From contig JAIPMN010000948.1 of the NCBI GenBank assembly GCA_020650975.1, positions 1-47,075 of the forward strand: 47,075 nucleotides of DNA. Direction: 5' to 3'. Below the pieces are notes generated by a model that was not told the origin of the DNA, did not search any database, and saw only the letters and a list, made by a program, of their open reading frames with translations. The position numbers and the translations under genes are program-made. Every line of letters begins with the position of its first letter. Within the stretch, counting starts at the first letter, position 1. This document shows, piece by piece, positions 24,911-36,400 of this stretch. The DNA comes from Apostichopus californicus (lineage: Eukaryota > Echinodermata > Holothuroidea > Aspidochirotida > Stichopodidae).

Positions 24911-27663
24911 TCATTTCACCTCAGAGCTGTCACTTTCCTCTGCTGTTTCTAACATGGAAAGATGAATAAGGGGAAAGATGAATAAGGGGAATGAAAATAT
25001 CATAAGTTTAATAAAGATTAATTTGGTGGAATAATGAATGCACCATTGCCATTTATAAGACATCATCCCTAGCTTATTATAAATTGGGCCATATCAGCCC
25101 TATTGATACATAAATGGGGCCCGTATCAGCCCTATTGCTATGTAAATGGAGCCGTTATCAGCGCAATTGAAATATAAATTGAGTCCAAAGCAGCCCTATT
25201 GATATGTAAATGAGCCATATCAGCTGTATTGATACGGAAATGGGGATATAGAAGCGCTATTAATACGGGGGCCATAGCAGCCCTATTGATATGTAAATAA
25301 GGCAATATCAGCCCTATTGATATGTAAATGAACCATATCAGCCCTTTTGTTACGTAAAATGGGGCCATATTAGCCATATTGATATGTAAATGAGGCCATA
25401 TCAGCCCTATTGATATGTAAATAGCCCATATCAGCCCTATTGATACATCAAATGGGGCCATATCAGCCCTATTTATACATCAAATTAAAATTTCTACTAG
25501 ACAAAGGCTGTAGCGCTTACGGAGTGCTTCCTGAAAGACCATTCATAAGACCATTCATATGAAATATTACCCCAAGCTCATTCAACAGCCTGGTGGAAGA
25601 TGAAGGAACATGTCAATATGAGTTATGTTCTTACTGATAGATATGGGCTACTACTGATAAAGGCTACATCTAATAACTGGTACACATAAAGACTGCCACC
25701 AGTCTGGTAAACTCTGTTTTATGTCAATGTAAAACCACATGTCAATTGAGAGTAATTTATATCACAGATGATAAAAATCACAGACAGAATCAATTAAGCA
25801 CCTTTACTTGAAGATTTTTTAGGTTTCAAGACAGCTCTCTGCAAGGCCAGTTTTCTTGATGACTTGCAGACATATTCTAGCGAAGGTCCTGTGATGAACA
25901 AAGAGAAAGATAATAATGCTTTACAAAAGTAAATCTATTGCTTGTCATGACAGATTTTATAACATTAGAGCTCGGTATAAAACCATGTGTCAAATAGCAT
26001 GAAAATTATCATAAACATTTCCAGTGTAAAACCTAGCTCTCCTACACAGTAGGGCCAAGAATATAGTTCAATGTGAGATTGGGTCACGTCGACTGCTTTC
26101 AGAGGGAAACAAACAGTGAAATAGCTTTGTTAAAATATGATTGTAGATACACCAACGATATTAAGACCGTGGACAAAATAGAACAGCATGCAACACACTC
26201 GTTTGCTGCCAAATGTCATGGAAAATTCAAAATACAGTACAAACTATGGGGATCATGATATGTTTACCTGTTTTCTCGTTAGAATGTTCCGCAAAGAACA
26301 TTGCTGTTCCAACAGTTTCCTTATATTCCCCTGAAAAGATGTAGTTTCCAACTTGTAAAATAGGATTGTCTGACATTAAACCCTTGAGAGAGTGAAAGAA
26401 AATATTAATAGAATCCTTTTCATAAAACTGAGGCTGGCAAAAGTAAAGGATAGGGTGAGCAGACAATGACAATGAATGACAATTTATTTTCAGCAACTCC
26501 AGAGGCATTATATATATAAACATACTGTACATGTGAAAATAGGCCAAATTAACATGCTACTTTTAACAAATTTACAGCTTGTGGCTTTGACTGCTGCATG
26601 GAAATGGAGAAAAACAGAAGTGCAATACTTATAAATTGTTTTTCCCGTAATATTTTGTATTACATTATATTGGAAACGCTGGTGGTAAAAATATACCTGA
26701 AACACATTAATACCAAGGATGGGTAGACCACCAGTGCTCCCTCCCCCAATCCCCAAAGAATCTTGTCAGTGAAATCTGAGGCACTAAAAATAATTAAAAA
26801 CCAATTAAAAGCATTTCAAATGATCATTAAAGTGATTTATTTCTAAAAATGTTAATAGCACTTTTCATTATCAGTCCATGGATTTGACTGACTTCTGAGA
26901 TGAGAACTCCCCTAGTTCCTTGTTCAACTGACATTTCTTGCCACATTTAAATATTGTACCATGGAGAATAAGTTTTCTTACTAATATTCTACAGTTTCCA
27001 GTTTTGGAGAAAGTGTCAGCATCAATAATCCCGGTGACCTCCAGCAATATGTATGTTACCTGTCAAGAAATGTTATCTGAATTTAGCTCCATGGAAGAAA
27101 AGAGAAACTTACATTTGATCGAAAGACACAGTAGAAGTTAAACCATCATCAACAAACTAGATCACTTTTCAGGCAATGTTTCTAGAATCTTTCGTAAAGG
27201 TCATCAATATTACCCCCTAATGTGCTAGGAATTCTCCCATGCTCAAATTACAACAAGCATTTTACTGCCACTCTTAAAGCAGGTAACCACACATTAAATC
27301 ATTAAGTATAACAATCATTTCATGGTAAGAAAGAACTTATGGGATCAGAACCTTCATGCAAGTACTTTGGAAAAATTTATTTGAAAACAACTTTAAGCAA
27401 GCTAGAATTGGTGCTATCAATGACGGTTTCATTGGAGACTGTGATGAAAACATTTGAAGTAGCAATGCGTACACTATGCAGTACAAATCTATAATCACAA
27501 CTATTTCGCGGAACTACACACAACATTAGGACGAATGGACCTAACACTAAAGTGACAATCTTATGATTATGTAACTTTACAGATAAACGAGGAAAATCGA
27601 ATTAACGATTATTGGGAGGAGCATTACTTCTTCTTCTTCGGCGTCTTTTGAGCCAGACGCCAT
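24911..27663 (-). CDS. GTF3C6: General transcription factor 3C subunit 6 (TFIIIC35)
   Basis: Five exons on the minus strand join in frame: 27663-27628, 27059-26982, 26382-26268, 25888-25802 and 24948-24911 (117 residues). The start is MASGSKDAEEEE, an acidic N-terminus as in human. Next come LLEVTGIIDADTF (human has LVELSGIIDSDFL), then NPILQVGNYIFSGEYKETVG (human PILQVDSCVFAGEYEDTLG), then LEYVCKSSRKLALQRAVLKP. This is the beta-barrel domain that pairs with TFIIIC63 (GTF3C5) inside the TFIIIC complex recruiting RNA polymerase III to tRNA genes. The long acidic C-terminal region of the human protein (213 residues) is absent; the end is a short acidic tail EESDSSEVK. The donor of exon 4 (GTGCTT) is weak, and reading through it ends two codons later. 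Small exons and phases 0/0/1/1 are all consistent. Confidence 0.9.
25070..25490. repeat. Minisatellite, unit about 31 bp
   Basis: A dozen or so degenerate copies of GCCCTATTGATATGTAAATG plus a GGCCATATCA block lie in the last intron of GTF3C6 (24949-25801). Copies vary by one to several bases and some have small indels. The long minus-strand open frame across them is a repeat artefact. Confidence 0.9.
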
Positions 27664-28325
27664 CTTGGAGATGCTTGAAATCGTGTTCAAACGCTATGAA
27701 ATTTGTTGCAGAACCTAGCGAAAAATAGGTAATCAGTATGCATAACAAAGTTTGTCAATTCGTCTGCTACCCTAACGTATACTTACTGAGCGTCTAGTCT
27801 AAGACTAGAGTAAGACACCTGCCAAAAGTACAGTAGCGTAAAGTTAGGTCTGCCAGTCCTTTACGCGACGAACCTCCTCTTTCCATTACAGTTCTATGTC
27901 AAATATGATATATTTCTAGTAGATATTATATGGTGCTTACTTTCCCGTGCTACATCAAAGAAAAGGTAAAGGAAGGTAACCTGAGAGTGATGAATTAGCA
28001 GAAGGTCATTGCCCGTGAACCATTGTACGATTGAAGTCTAGCAATTTGGTGGCCTAACGTTCAGTTAGCAGTATGTGGCAGACCTAGGCTAGCTGTGTAA
28101 GTTACATTAGGATTAGAAGTGACATTGGAAAGTTTAAATAGATTCAGTTCCATGGACCTAGGCCAAGTAGATGTTTTGACAGTTTCATGTCGAAATTTCG
28201 AGGCTGAGATAAAAAGGAAAAGTCCGAATTTGCATAAAAGGTCAGAATGTCTAATTTAGGTTCCAGGCCTCTTGACAGATAATACCAAAATATCGCTAGT
28301 AATTGTATTTGTGGTTACAGCCCAT

Positions 28326-28884
28326 GAGACCGAAGGTCCGCGAGACCGAAATTAAAAAAGGTCCTCGACACCGAAGGTCTTCGAGACCGAGGTCCGCAAG
28401 ACCGAAACTATTACAAGGCCTATAATAGTGGTATAATAGTATTACTACCGGTAATATTTCGTTGATAAAGTGCGTAATTAAAAAGAATTTACAGCCATTT
28501 CTTTTCATAGTGGATACCAGTGACTTACACGCAAGGGGGCTGGGACGGCTTGCATTGATACTACGCCTCCACCAGTGGCGTAACCAGAGGGGGTTGCAAA
28601 AGCAAAAGCCCCGCTCTCAAAAGTCTCGCTCCCCCACCCCCCCATCCCCTGCTGCCCCAAATGAAATATTAGAATACAATATAACTTAATAATTAGATAT
28701 AGCGATACCCTATTTTAAACAATATTGCCCCCCTTGTCAATCTCTCTGACCCGCTCTGAAGCCCCTCTAATGAAAAAGTCTAGTTACGCCTATCGATGGA
28801 CCATGCATAGACCATCGGTCTCGCCGACCATATGTCGCCGAAATTCGGTCTCGCGGAACTTCGGTCTCGCGGACCTTCGGTCTC
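28326..28884. mobile_element. Foldback-like element with repetitive inverted arms
   Basis: The outer arms at 28326-28350 and 28860-28884 are perfect 25-bp reverse complements, built from short direct repeats of GAGACCGAAGGTCC type. Further degenerate copies of the GAGACCGA word extend inward to about 28408 on the left and about 28810 on the right. Arms made of tandem short repeats are the hallmark of foldback-type DNA elements. A second small element sits inside the loop. No transposase is encoded. Confidence 0.7.
28573..28795. mobile_element. Small MITE-like element nested in the foldback element
   Basis: The left end CAGTGGCGTAACCAGAGGGG and the right end TCTAGTTACGCCTATCG share a GGCGTAAC / GTTACGCC inverted core (28578-28585 and 28783-28790). 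The left end looks like the CAGTGGCGTAGCCA-type termini of many non-autonomous DNA transposons of marine animals. Clear target-site duplications were not found, so the exact ends are uncertain. Confidence 0.5.
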
Positions 28885-30452
28885 GCGGAATTCCCACGTA
28901 TTTGTAAGGCCTTAAATCATATTTGCAAGGTATTTGTTAACTAATAACTTATACTCTTACTCATACTTTGTAGCGCGCGGTTGGCATTTATGCCCCATAG
29001 TAGGATTTTTGCCTCATAGTAGGATTTTTGCCTGCTTAACACATTCAGAGTGAGCACACAAAATATATGGTGGTAGAGAGGTCTGAAAAAGGTCTTGTAA
29101 ATTCTTGAAAATCAAAGCTTGGATGGACTTCATACTAGATGGATCCAACTTAGCACAAGAGCCCTTTTAATTCCAAAAGCAAAGCTTGGATGAACTTCAT
29201 ACCTGGTATGTGGATCCAAATTAGTGAGTACAAGAACCCTATCATTTTATATGGAGGTCAAAGTCATTTGAGGTTACAAGAGATATAAGTATGAAGACCT
29301 AGTTAACTCACAACGTGAATGAAGTCGATACTTGGATTGTAGATACAAAAATCCTGTATGCACAATTATCATTCAATTCTCATGAACATATGGCACAGGG
29401 TCACTAAGCCTGTTGGCTTTCTGGTTGCAATAAAAGTGAAAAGAAAAATACAAATCTTAATGTAATTTCAAACTTAAAATCATATTCCTGTAGGTAATGG
29501 ACTACAAAATGGTTTTGAAAGGCATTTATCAGTTTTGCTATAAAGCCTCAGTGAATCATGATTATTCTATCAAAGTTGTACAAATAGAATTGAAACTTAA
29601 CTTTTTGTGGATTAAATTTGCTAATCGTTTTTGAAAGTGTGAGAATTTTAGGGGAGAAACCTCATCAAGACTAATCAATACTGTATTTATGAGAATGTGA
29701 TTGTTGGCAGCTAGATGCCAGTAACAGCATCGCATGGTGAATTATAGTTGACTTAATTAACTTTAAGCTGGAAAAAATTGTTAAATTAATTCCTCAAATA
29801 TTATGTATCTAACATCTGCAATATACATTCTAAATGCTTGATGAAACATGTAAAAGTTTAGAAAGAATTTGGGGCAATAATTCTCCATTAATTCTATTGG
29901 ACACAAGTTATGGAGGGAAGGGGGGGGGGGGATACCTAATACAAGAATAAGTTACTGAATAGTAATGATTTAGATCTATTTTTGCAATATTACAGATTCT
30001 GTTGATTTCAAGCTTGTAAACGAAATAAAAACTGAGAGACTTGCTAAAACACTTCAAGCAGAACTTACTTTTCTTTTGCTGTGATAAAATCATACAATTT
30101 GACCAGTGTGCAATGATAATAGGTTCTAACACTATAGTATACTGTAAAAGACCATTGAAATGGTGTATATATGTTTGTAACAGTATGCATGAAGGGATTC
30201 TAAGGAGGTGTCATTAAGCAATAAGTACTGCAAAAATACCAGCTAAACATTAGTTCTAACTACAGTACAGATAAAGTAGGTATATGAGTAGAGACACTTC
30301 TATGTTAACTGAAAAGTGTATTCCAAATCAATAATCTAATATATTCCATATATGTGGCTATAATCACTATGTCTTTTTCATCTAAGTGAATTTTTAACCT
30401 GTTTTTATTTTTTGTATCAAATTCCTCAGAACTTTTTCACTCCAAAAACACA

Positions 30453-33400
30453 ATGCCGCTTGAACCATGGCAGTGGAAACACACAAACCATCCAGGAATT
30501 TTACGGAAGTCTGCATCCTGTCTAACCATCCTAGGTGTTGTGACTCTTGGTAAACTATGGGGAAGTAAGAGATATTTCATTCTAATTTTGCATGTAAATT
30601 TTATTCAGGTGATTTATGGTATGATAGAGTTGGTAGTCTTTGGTATAATGTGATACAATATTGACTATTACTACACAAATTATCCGGATGAGTTTATAGT
30701 AGCTTTGATGTTTACAATGTAAACAATGTGTTACCATTCTGACACTCTCTTATATCAAAGAACTGTCATTGTTTCAGTATTGTTCAATAAGTTAAGTTTT
30801 CGTTATTATATTAATATTAAAATAAAATAAAACTGTTAGCAAACTGCTTATCCACTAGAGAGCCTGTGTAGGAGAATGTGTAAAAGTAAGTTGGCCTGAT
30901 GTTTCGATTCTAGCAGGATCTTCTTCAAAGGCTAAATGACAAGTAACAGTAACAGAGGGGACAAAAACACAGAGGGGACAAAAACACATATAATATTAAT
31001 ATTGTAAGAGAATGTGTAAAAGTATTAATCTTACTATTGTAAGATTAAGAAATTTTTGGGTGGAAGCAATGTATAATATAGCCAATAGTATATACATGTT
31101 ACACACTCACTGTATTGTTTATCAAACTTGTTCAGCTTACTACTAAAGAGAAACTTTTACTACAGAGTTATATACTTAACTAAACTTTTACTAAAACTTT
31201 AACTAAAACCTTTAGAGAAACTTTTACTAAAGAGAAACTTTTATTCCCTATTGTCAGTATCAAATTTAATTCATATGAATTCAATGCACCAAGTGTTAGC
31301 AGGTATTTAGAGATTGCAACTTGCTGTAAGGGGAAAATAAGTCACTTCAGAAAATCAAAATATGGGAAAGGTTTACTGCAACATGAAATTAGAAGTTTTT
31401 AAAGGACATGTGACACTGAAAAACGAAAATCTAGACATCTTTATAACATGTAACCAACTATCCCAAATCGACTTCGATGGATTTGGACAGAAAATCAATC
31501 AGATTCAAAATTGGTGAAATATAAACTCTCATATCAGGCCATCGAGTGCCAGGTAATTTCTTTGGAATCTTTGATGACGTACAGTGTTGCAGCGAATAAT
31601 ATGATAAAGTTGTTTTGAGACTAGTGAATGGTACTTAATTAAGCTAATTAGTAAACAGTAAGCCATTTTTGTTGCTCGGAAATGATTCAAATTCTTAGAC
31701 TATCATCCAAAGAATCACCAGTATGAATTTGAGAGGGATCTATACCATGTCACATGTGCTTAAAGTTATGAAAAATTATTTTTACCTCAAATGAGCTAAA
31801 TTTCTTCGATTTCACATTTGATCAAATTTTGCATTATTCCTAGAACTGGCCAACTCTGTACTTGTGGTCAATACTGAGGATCTACAGAAGAAGATCCTGC
31901 ACAGAGATAAAGGCGTTCCCCTGGTAACCGTTAGCAATCATCTCTCTTGTGTCGATGATCCAGTTTTGTTGGGTTAGTATCAATCTATATCTGCCATGTT
32001 GTAATTCTCAGCTTTTAATTTATGACATTTTGCAGTGATCTTGGTTAAGTTGTAGTTAAATGAAACCTTTGAATACTTGACATGACCAGCAAAGACAATA
32101 GATTGTCTGGAGAATGGGATGAAATGTGAGGGGGGTATTTTGTTTAGTTTTTGAGTTCCATCCGGACAAGTAACAAGTCATGTTTAACATATGGTACAAA
32201 CTAAATTGAATATTGTATTCCCCTTCTGTTTAAAAGACTTGATAGCAAAATTTGTATCGTGCATTGAAGGAATATTTAGCTTTGAAAAGTTATATGATGT
32301 TGGTATCCTTTGACACTATCTAGTCAATTACTTAATCATACCACTAAACCGATAATTGAGAAGTGTATTTCATTTGTTAAAAGTGATCAACTTAACACTG
32401 GTGCTAGCTTTATATGGGACATATTAAACTCAAAGGTCAACAAAATATTAAATGCAATGCCTATTGTGAAAACAGTCCCCCAAAAAGCACAATTCATATA
32501 AGGCATAGTTTTGGTGAGGCTGCCATTTTGTCCAATGTGTGATGTCATCTCTTTACCAGGAGGTGCAAGCTTGTGCTTTCCCCTTATAACTTTTTTTTGT
32601 TGCTGGTCATCTTGTTCATACTTTAGTAGACTTAGCTCATTTTATAATTTTTTATATTCCTGCCAACCATAAGGAGCATGTGAAATAAAACATTGAATTC
32701 CAGCATTAGTGGGTCTGTGATCTCAAAGTAGTCAATGGATATTTTGATAGTTGAGTTGAAATGTCTCCTTCAAATTTCTGATCATTTTTCTTCAAATTTG
32801 TTTATCGTCAGGCAATTTCCTCTCCTTGAAGTCATTTTTGTTCCCCAGCAGGGTTCGGTGGTAAGTAAATTTGCCTTTCCAAAAGTGCAGATTGTTCTGT
32901 ACTTGAGATGTTGAAGCTTATGCCCTGTGTGCTTGTAACATATCTAACTTAATCCCTGTGTTCATGTAACATATCTAGCTTATTCCCTGTGTGCTTGTAA
33001 CGTATCTAGCTTATTCCCTGTGTGCAATTAACATATCCAGCTTATTCCCTGTGTGCATGTAACATATCCAGCTTATTCCCTGTGTGCATGTCACATATCC
33101 AGCTTATTCCCTGTGTGTATGTAACATATCCAGCTTATTCCCTGTGTGCATGTCACATATCCAGCTTATTCCCTGTGTGTATGTAACATATCCAGCTTAT
33201 TCCCTGTGTGCATGTAACATATCCAGCTTATTCCCTGTGTGTATGTAACATATCCAGCTTATTCCCTGTGTGCATGTCACATATCCAGCTTATTCCCTGT
33301 GTGTATGTAACATCCAGCTTATTCCCTGTGTGCATGTAACATATCCAGCTTATTCCCTGTGTGCATGTCACATATTCACTCTCGGGCTGGAGCAAAGATA

Positions 33401-36400
33401 AGGAGAGAGTTCCTCATTCTACTTCCTATTAAAATGATACTCAATAAGTCAATAGCTGTTCATATTTAGCTAAAAACCTTAATTGTTAGCTTTACAATTA
33501 TTCCCAAGAAACCTAATTGTGTGTTGGGTATTCCTAACATACTGTAAGTGACACCACCCCCACCCCTCCCCCCCCCCCACACACAGCCATAGTTTGTTTT
33601 GGCCCTGTCAGTCATTTCATAGTGTTTTATGGTGAGTGTATATAAAAAGAAAAATAACCTAATAAAATACCTCTGCGTTGCATATTACCAATGTTTATAT
33701 CTTTAATATCTCCACAGGTTACCTGGAGCTAGTGACATTGCTTTTATGAAGAACAGTCATGCCTGGTTTTTCACGTTGGGCCAGATTGTTCCCATTGTAA
33801 GAGGTAAAGTTGCTTGCAACCTAATTACCATTTTATAGAAAAGCTTTTTTCCTCCCCATGTTAATAGCAGATATTAGCGATTACGTGTTGATCCATAAAT
33901 TAGCTGTTTGATTTTCAGTTAAATGTAGGATTATTAGGTGTACATGTGTACCGTTGGTGAAGTTGATGAAGTTTTTATTGGCCGTATCAAATGATAGAAG
34001 AATTGAATTGTTTGAAAAATTTGCTGCGACTTCTTGCATCAACTTTCAAGCCCTCTTTACAATAGAAGAAAAAGAAAAGCTACTTACAAAATATTTTGAT
34101 TTAGAAGATGACTTGGATTCATGGATCTAACAAACAGGCATTCTGTTTTGATTCCCATTGGAAGGATAACTTTGTCAGTATGAAAGGAAACACTTTTTTC
34201 TCCAAATGTCAATAAAAATAAATCACTTGCTATGATACTTTTCATATAGTAAGAATGCCACTTGTTTTACAAAGTGTATTTATTTCAAAAAACTTTTCCT
34301 TGACTTGGGAAGAAGATACAGAGATGTATTTTATCATATTGAAATGTACAGTTTGTTTTGTCTTTCGTGTGTGTCTTGTCAGTCATTGGCTGATCATTTT
34401 TATGATCATATATAATATGTAATGCATTCCATTTGCAAAATCACACAAAACTGACTACATTTTTTTAATGTCACATTATCATGATTTGTTGTGTTTCACT
34501 AAAACTGGTTGCTCTTTTGCAAACAATGAATACAAAGAATTTATTGGATTGCATAATCATAGTTTTGAAAGACATGAATAATAATATCTGTGGTTTATTT
34601 TTTCCAATGTTCACAGAGTATTTTAAGCTACACTTGCTAGTCTGGTAAATACAAGATACCTTACTTACTTAGAATTTATTGGATTGCATAATCATAGTTT
34701 GATAGACATGAATAATAATATCTTTGGTTTGTTTCCAATGTTCACAGAGTATTTTAAGCTTCACTTGCTAGTCTGGTAAATACAGAACACCTTACTCCCA
34801 GAATATTCATAACTTTTTATATTTCAATCTCTTAATATCCACAGGTGATGGTGTATACCAGCCTAGTATGGACTTTGTCATCGATAAAGTTAATGATGGT
34901 GGCTGGGTGCATTTCTTTCCAGAAGGTAATGTTTGCAAGATGCTGTCATTGTGAAGAAAGCAAAAAATCTTAAAAGAAAAGGCTAAAGGGTTTCTGATAT
35001 AAGCTGTCAAGTTATATTTAACAGGGATATATATCTCTCATATTCCTCTTGACAAAAATCAGACCATTAAATTATATGAAGAATGTAGATGGAAAACTTT
35101 ATCTAGCAATTGCATAAAAAGTCTTTATATTTGCCATGAATGGAATTTGCATGATGGTTCAGTGTTAGCCCAAAATAATTAGGTACAGTATACTAATGTC
35201 CACTATTACATAAGTACATATCTACCAGTATTACTTTCTCAGATTTTAATTCCACTATGTTGTTTTCCATTCCTCAGGCAAAGTGAATATGACCAAAGAA
35301 TTTCTCAGGTTAAAATGGGGTAAGTCATTTGTTGTTAAGTTGGATTTGTAGAGACAAGTGGTCAGCTCACATTCAAAAGGTGTTGGTATTTAATACTCAT
35401 GGTACAGAAACTGACCATCAGCAGGAGAAAGGTTTGGAATAATTACAGAGAACCTCAGTAAACAGCACAAAGAAATCTTGCAAAAAGAAAAGTGATATAG
35501 GCTAGTGAGCTACTGTGGCATCAGAATTAAAAGTGTCCATAAACCTTTGCTTTCAGGAAGGTTTTTGTTATGTTAAAATGTAGTGTACTTTTATAGATAA
35601 CTTGAAAGGGTTAAATTTTCGAAAATGTAATTCAAAGGGCTTATCACTTTCCTGTGTATACATGTCTAAGTAGGAAATATACCTTGAATAGCAGGTTATT
35701 TCAAATAGCTCCATATTGTTAGTGTGTTATTTGAAAGTACCATTGTAACAATAGCTTCTTTAGGAAAATTAATACACAAACAGTGAATTTTTGTAGCCTC
35801 TGCAGAAGATAAGATCTGAAGCCTTCGTTGGTGTTTTCTACATTTTAAACAGGTATCGGCAGGGTAATCGCAGAGAGCAAGATCAACCCACTGGTGGTTC
35901 CATACTGGCATATAGGTATGGACCACATACTACCAAACTATCCCCCATATATACCTCGGGTCGGTAAAAAAGTTACCATGCTCGTCGGGGATGCTATGGA
36001 CTTCAAAGAAATGCTGGCTCAAATGAGGAAAGAGAAAAGAAGTCCAGTAAGTTCATCAAATTTCATATCAACACATTTTATTTTTATTTTAACTTTTGAA
36101 GTTACAAGTAGTTGGTTTTTTCAAAAACATGTTCTCTTTAGCCTTCTTGTCAATGGTTCTGAAAATATTGAGTCGCCTGAGACAATTCAGCAAACTTTGA
36201 CCAAAATTATAACATTTTATGAGAGAATCGTGTTTTGTGTATGCAGAAGCATGCATTTGTTTCGCATGGTGAGCTTAAAAGTATGTAATGCCCGGCCAGT
36301 GGTTTTAATGCTTTGCTTGTGGAGCTTAAAAGTATGTAGTCCCCTGGCAGTGGTTCTAATGCTTTGCTTGGGGAGCTTAGAAGTATGTAGTCCCCTGGCA

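Larger units (their letters stand above)
27664..30452. other. Divergent intergenic region between GTF3C6 and tafazzin
   Basis: No coding exon is supported here. The region should contain the GTF3C6 promoter just above 27663 and a non-coding first exon of tafazzin, since a splice acceptor (CCTCAG ending at 30429) precedes the tafazzin start codon. A nested foldback-type element occupies 28326-28884, and short direct repeats occur at 28990-29030 and 29115-29210. Confidence 0.5.

Noticed and set aside
26508-26756. Possible GTF3C6 exon at 26700-26790 (minus strand) with good AG and GT flanks
   Set aside because: No reading frame is both open and phase-compatible with the next exon. The exon at 26982-27059 fits both phase and family sequence.
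32930-33376. CRISPR array (regular repeats)
   Set aside because: The units are head-to-tail without unique spacers, in a eukaryotic intron.
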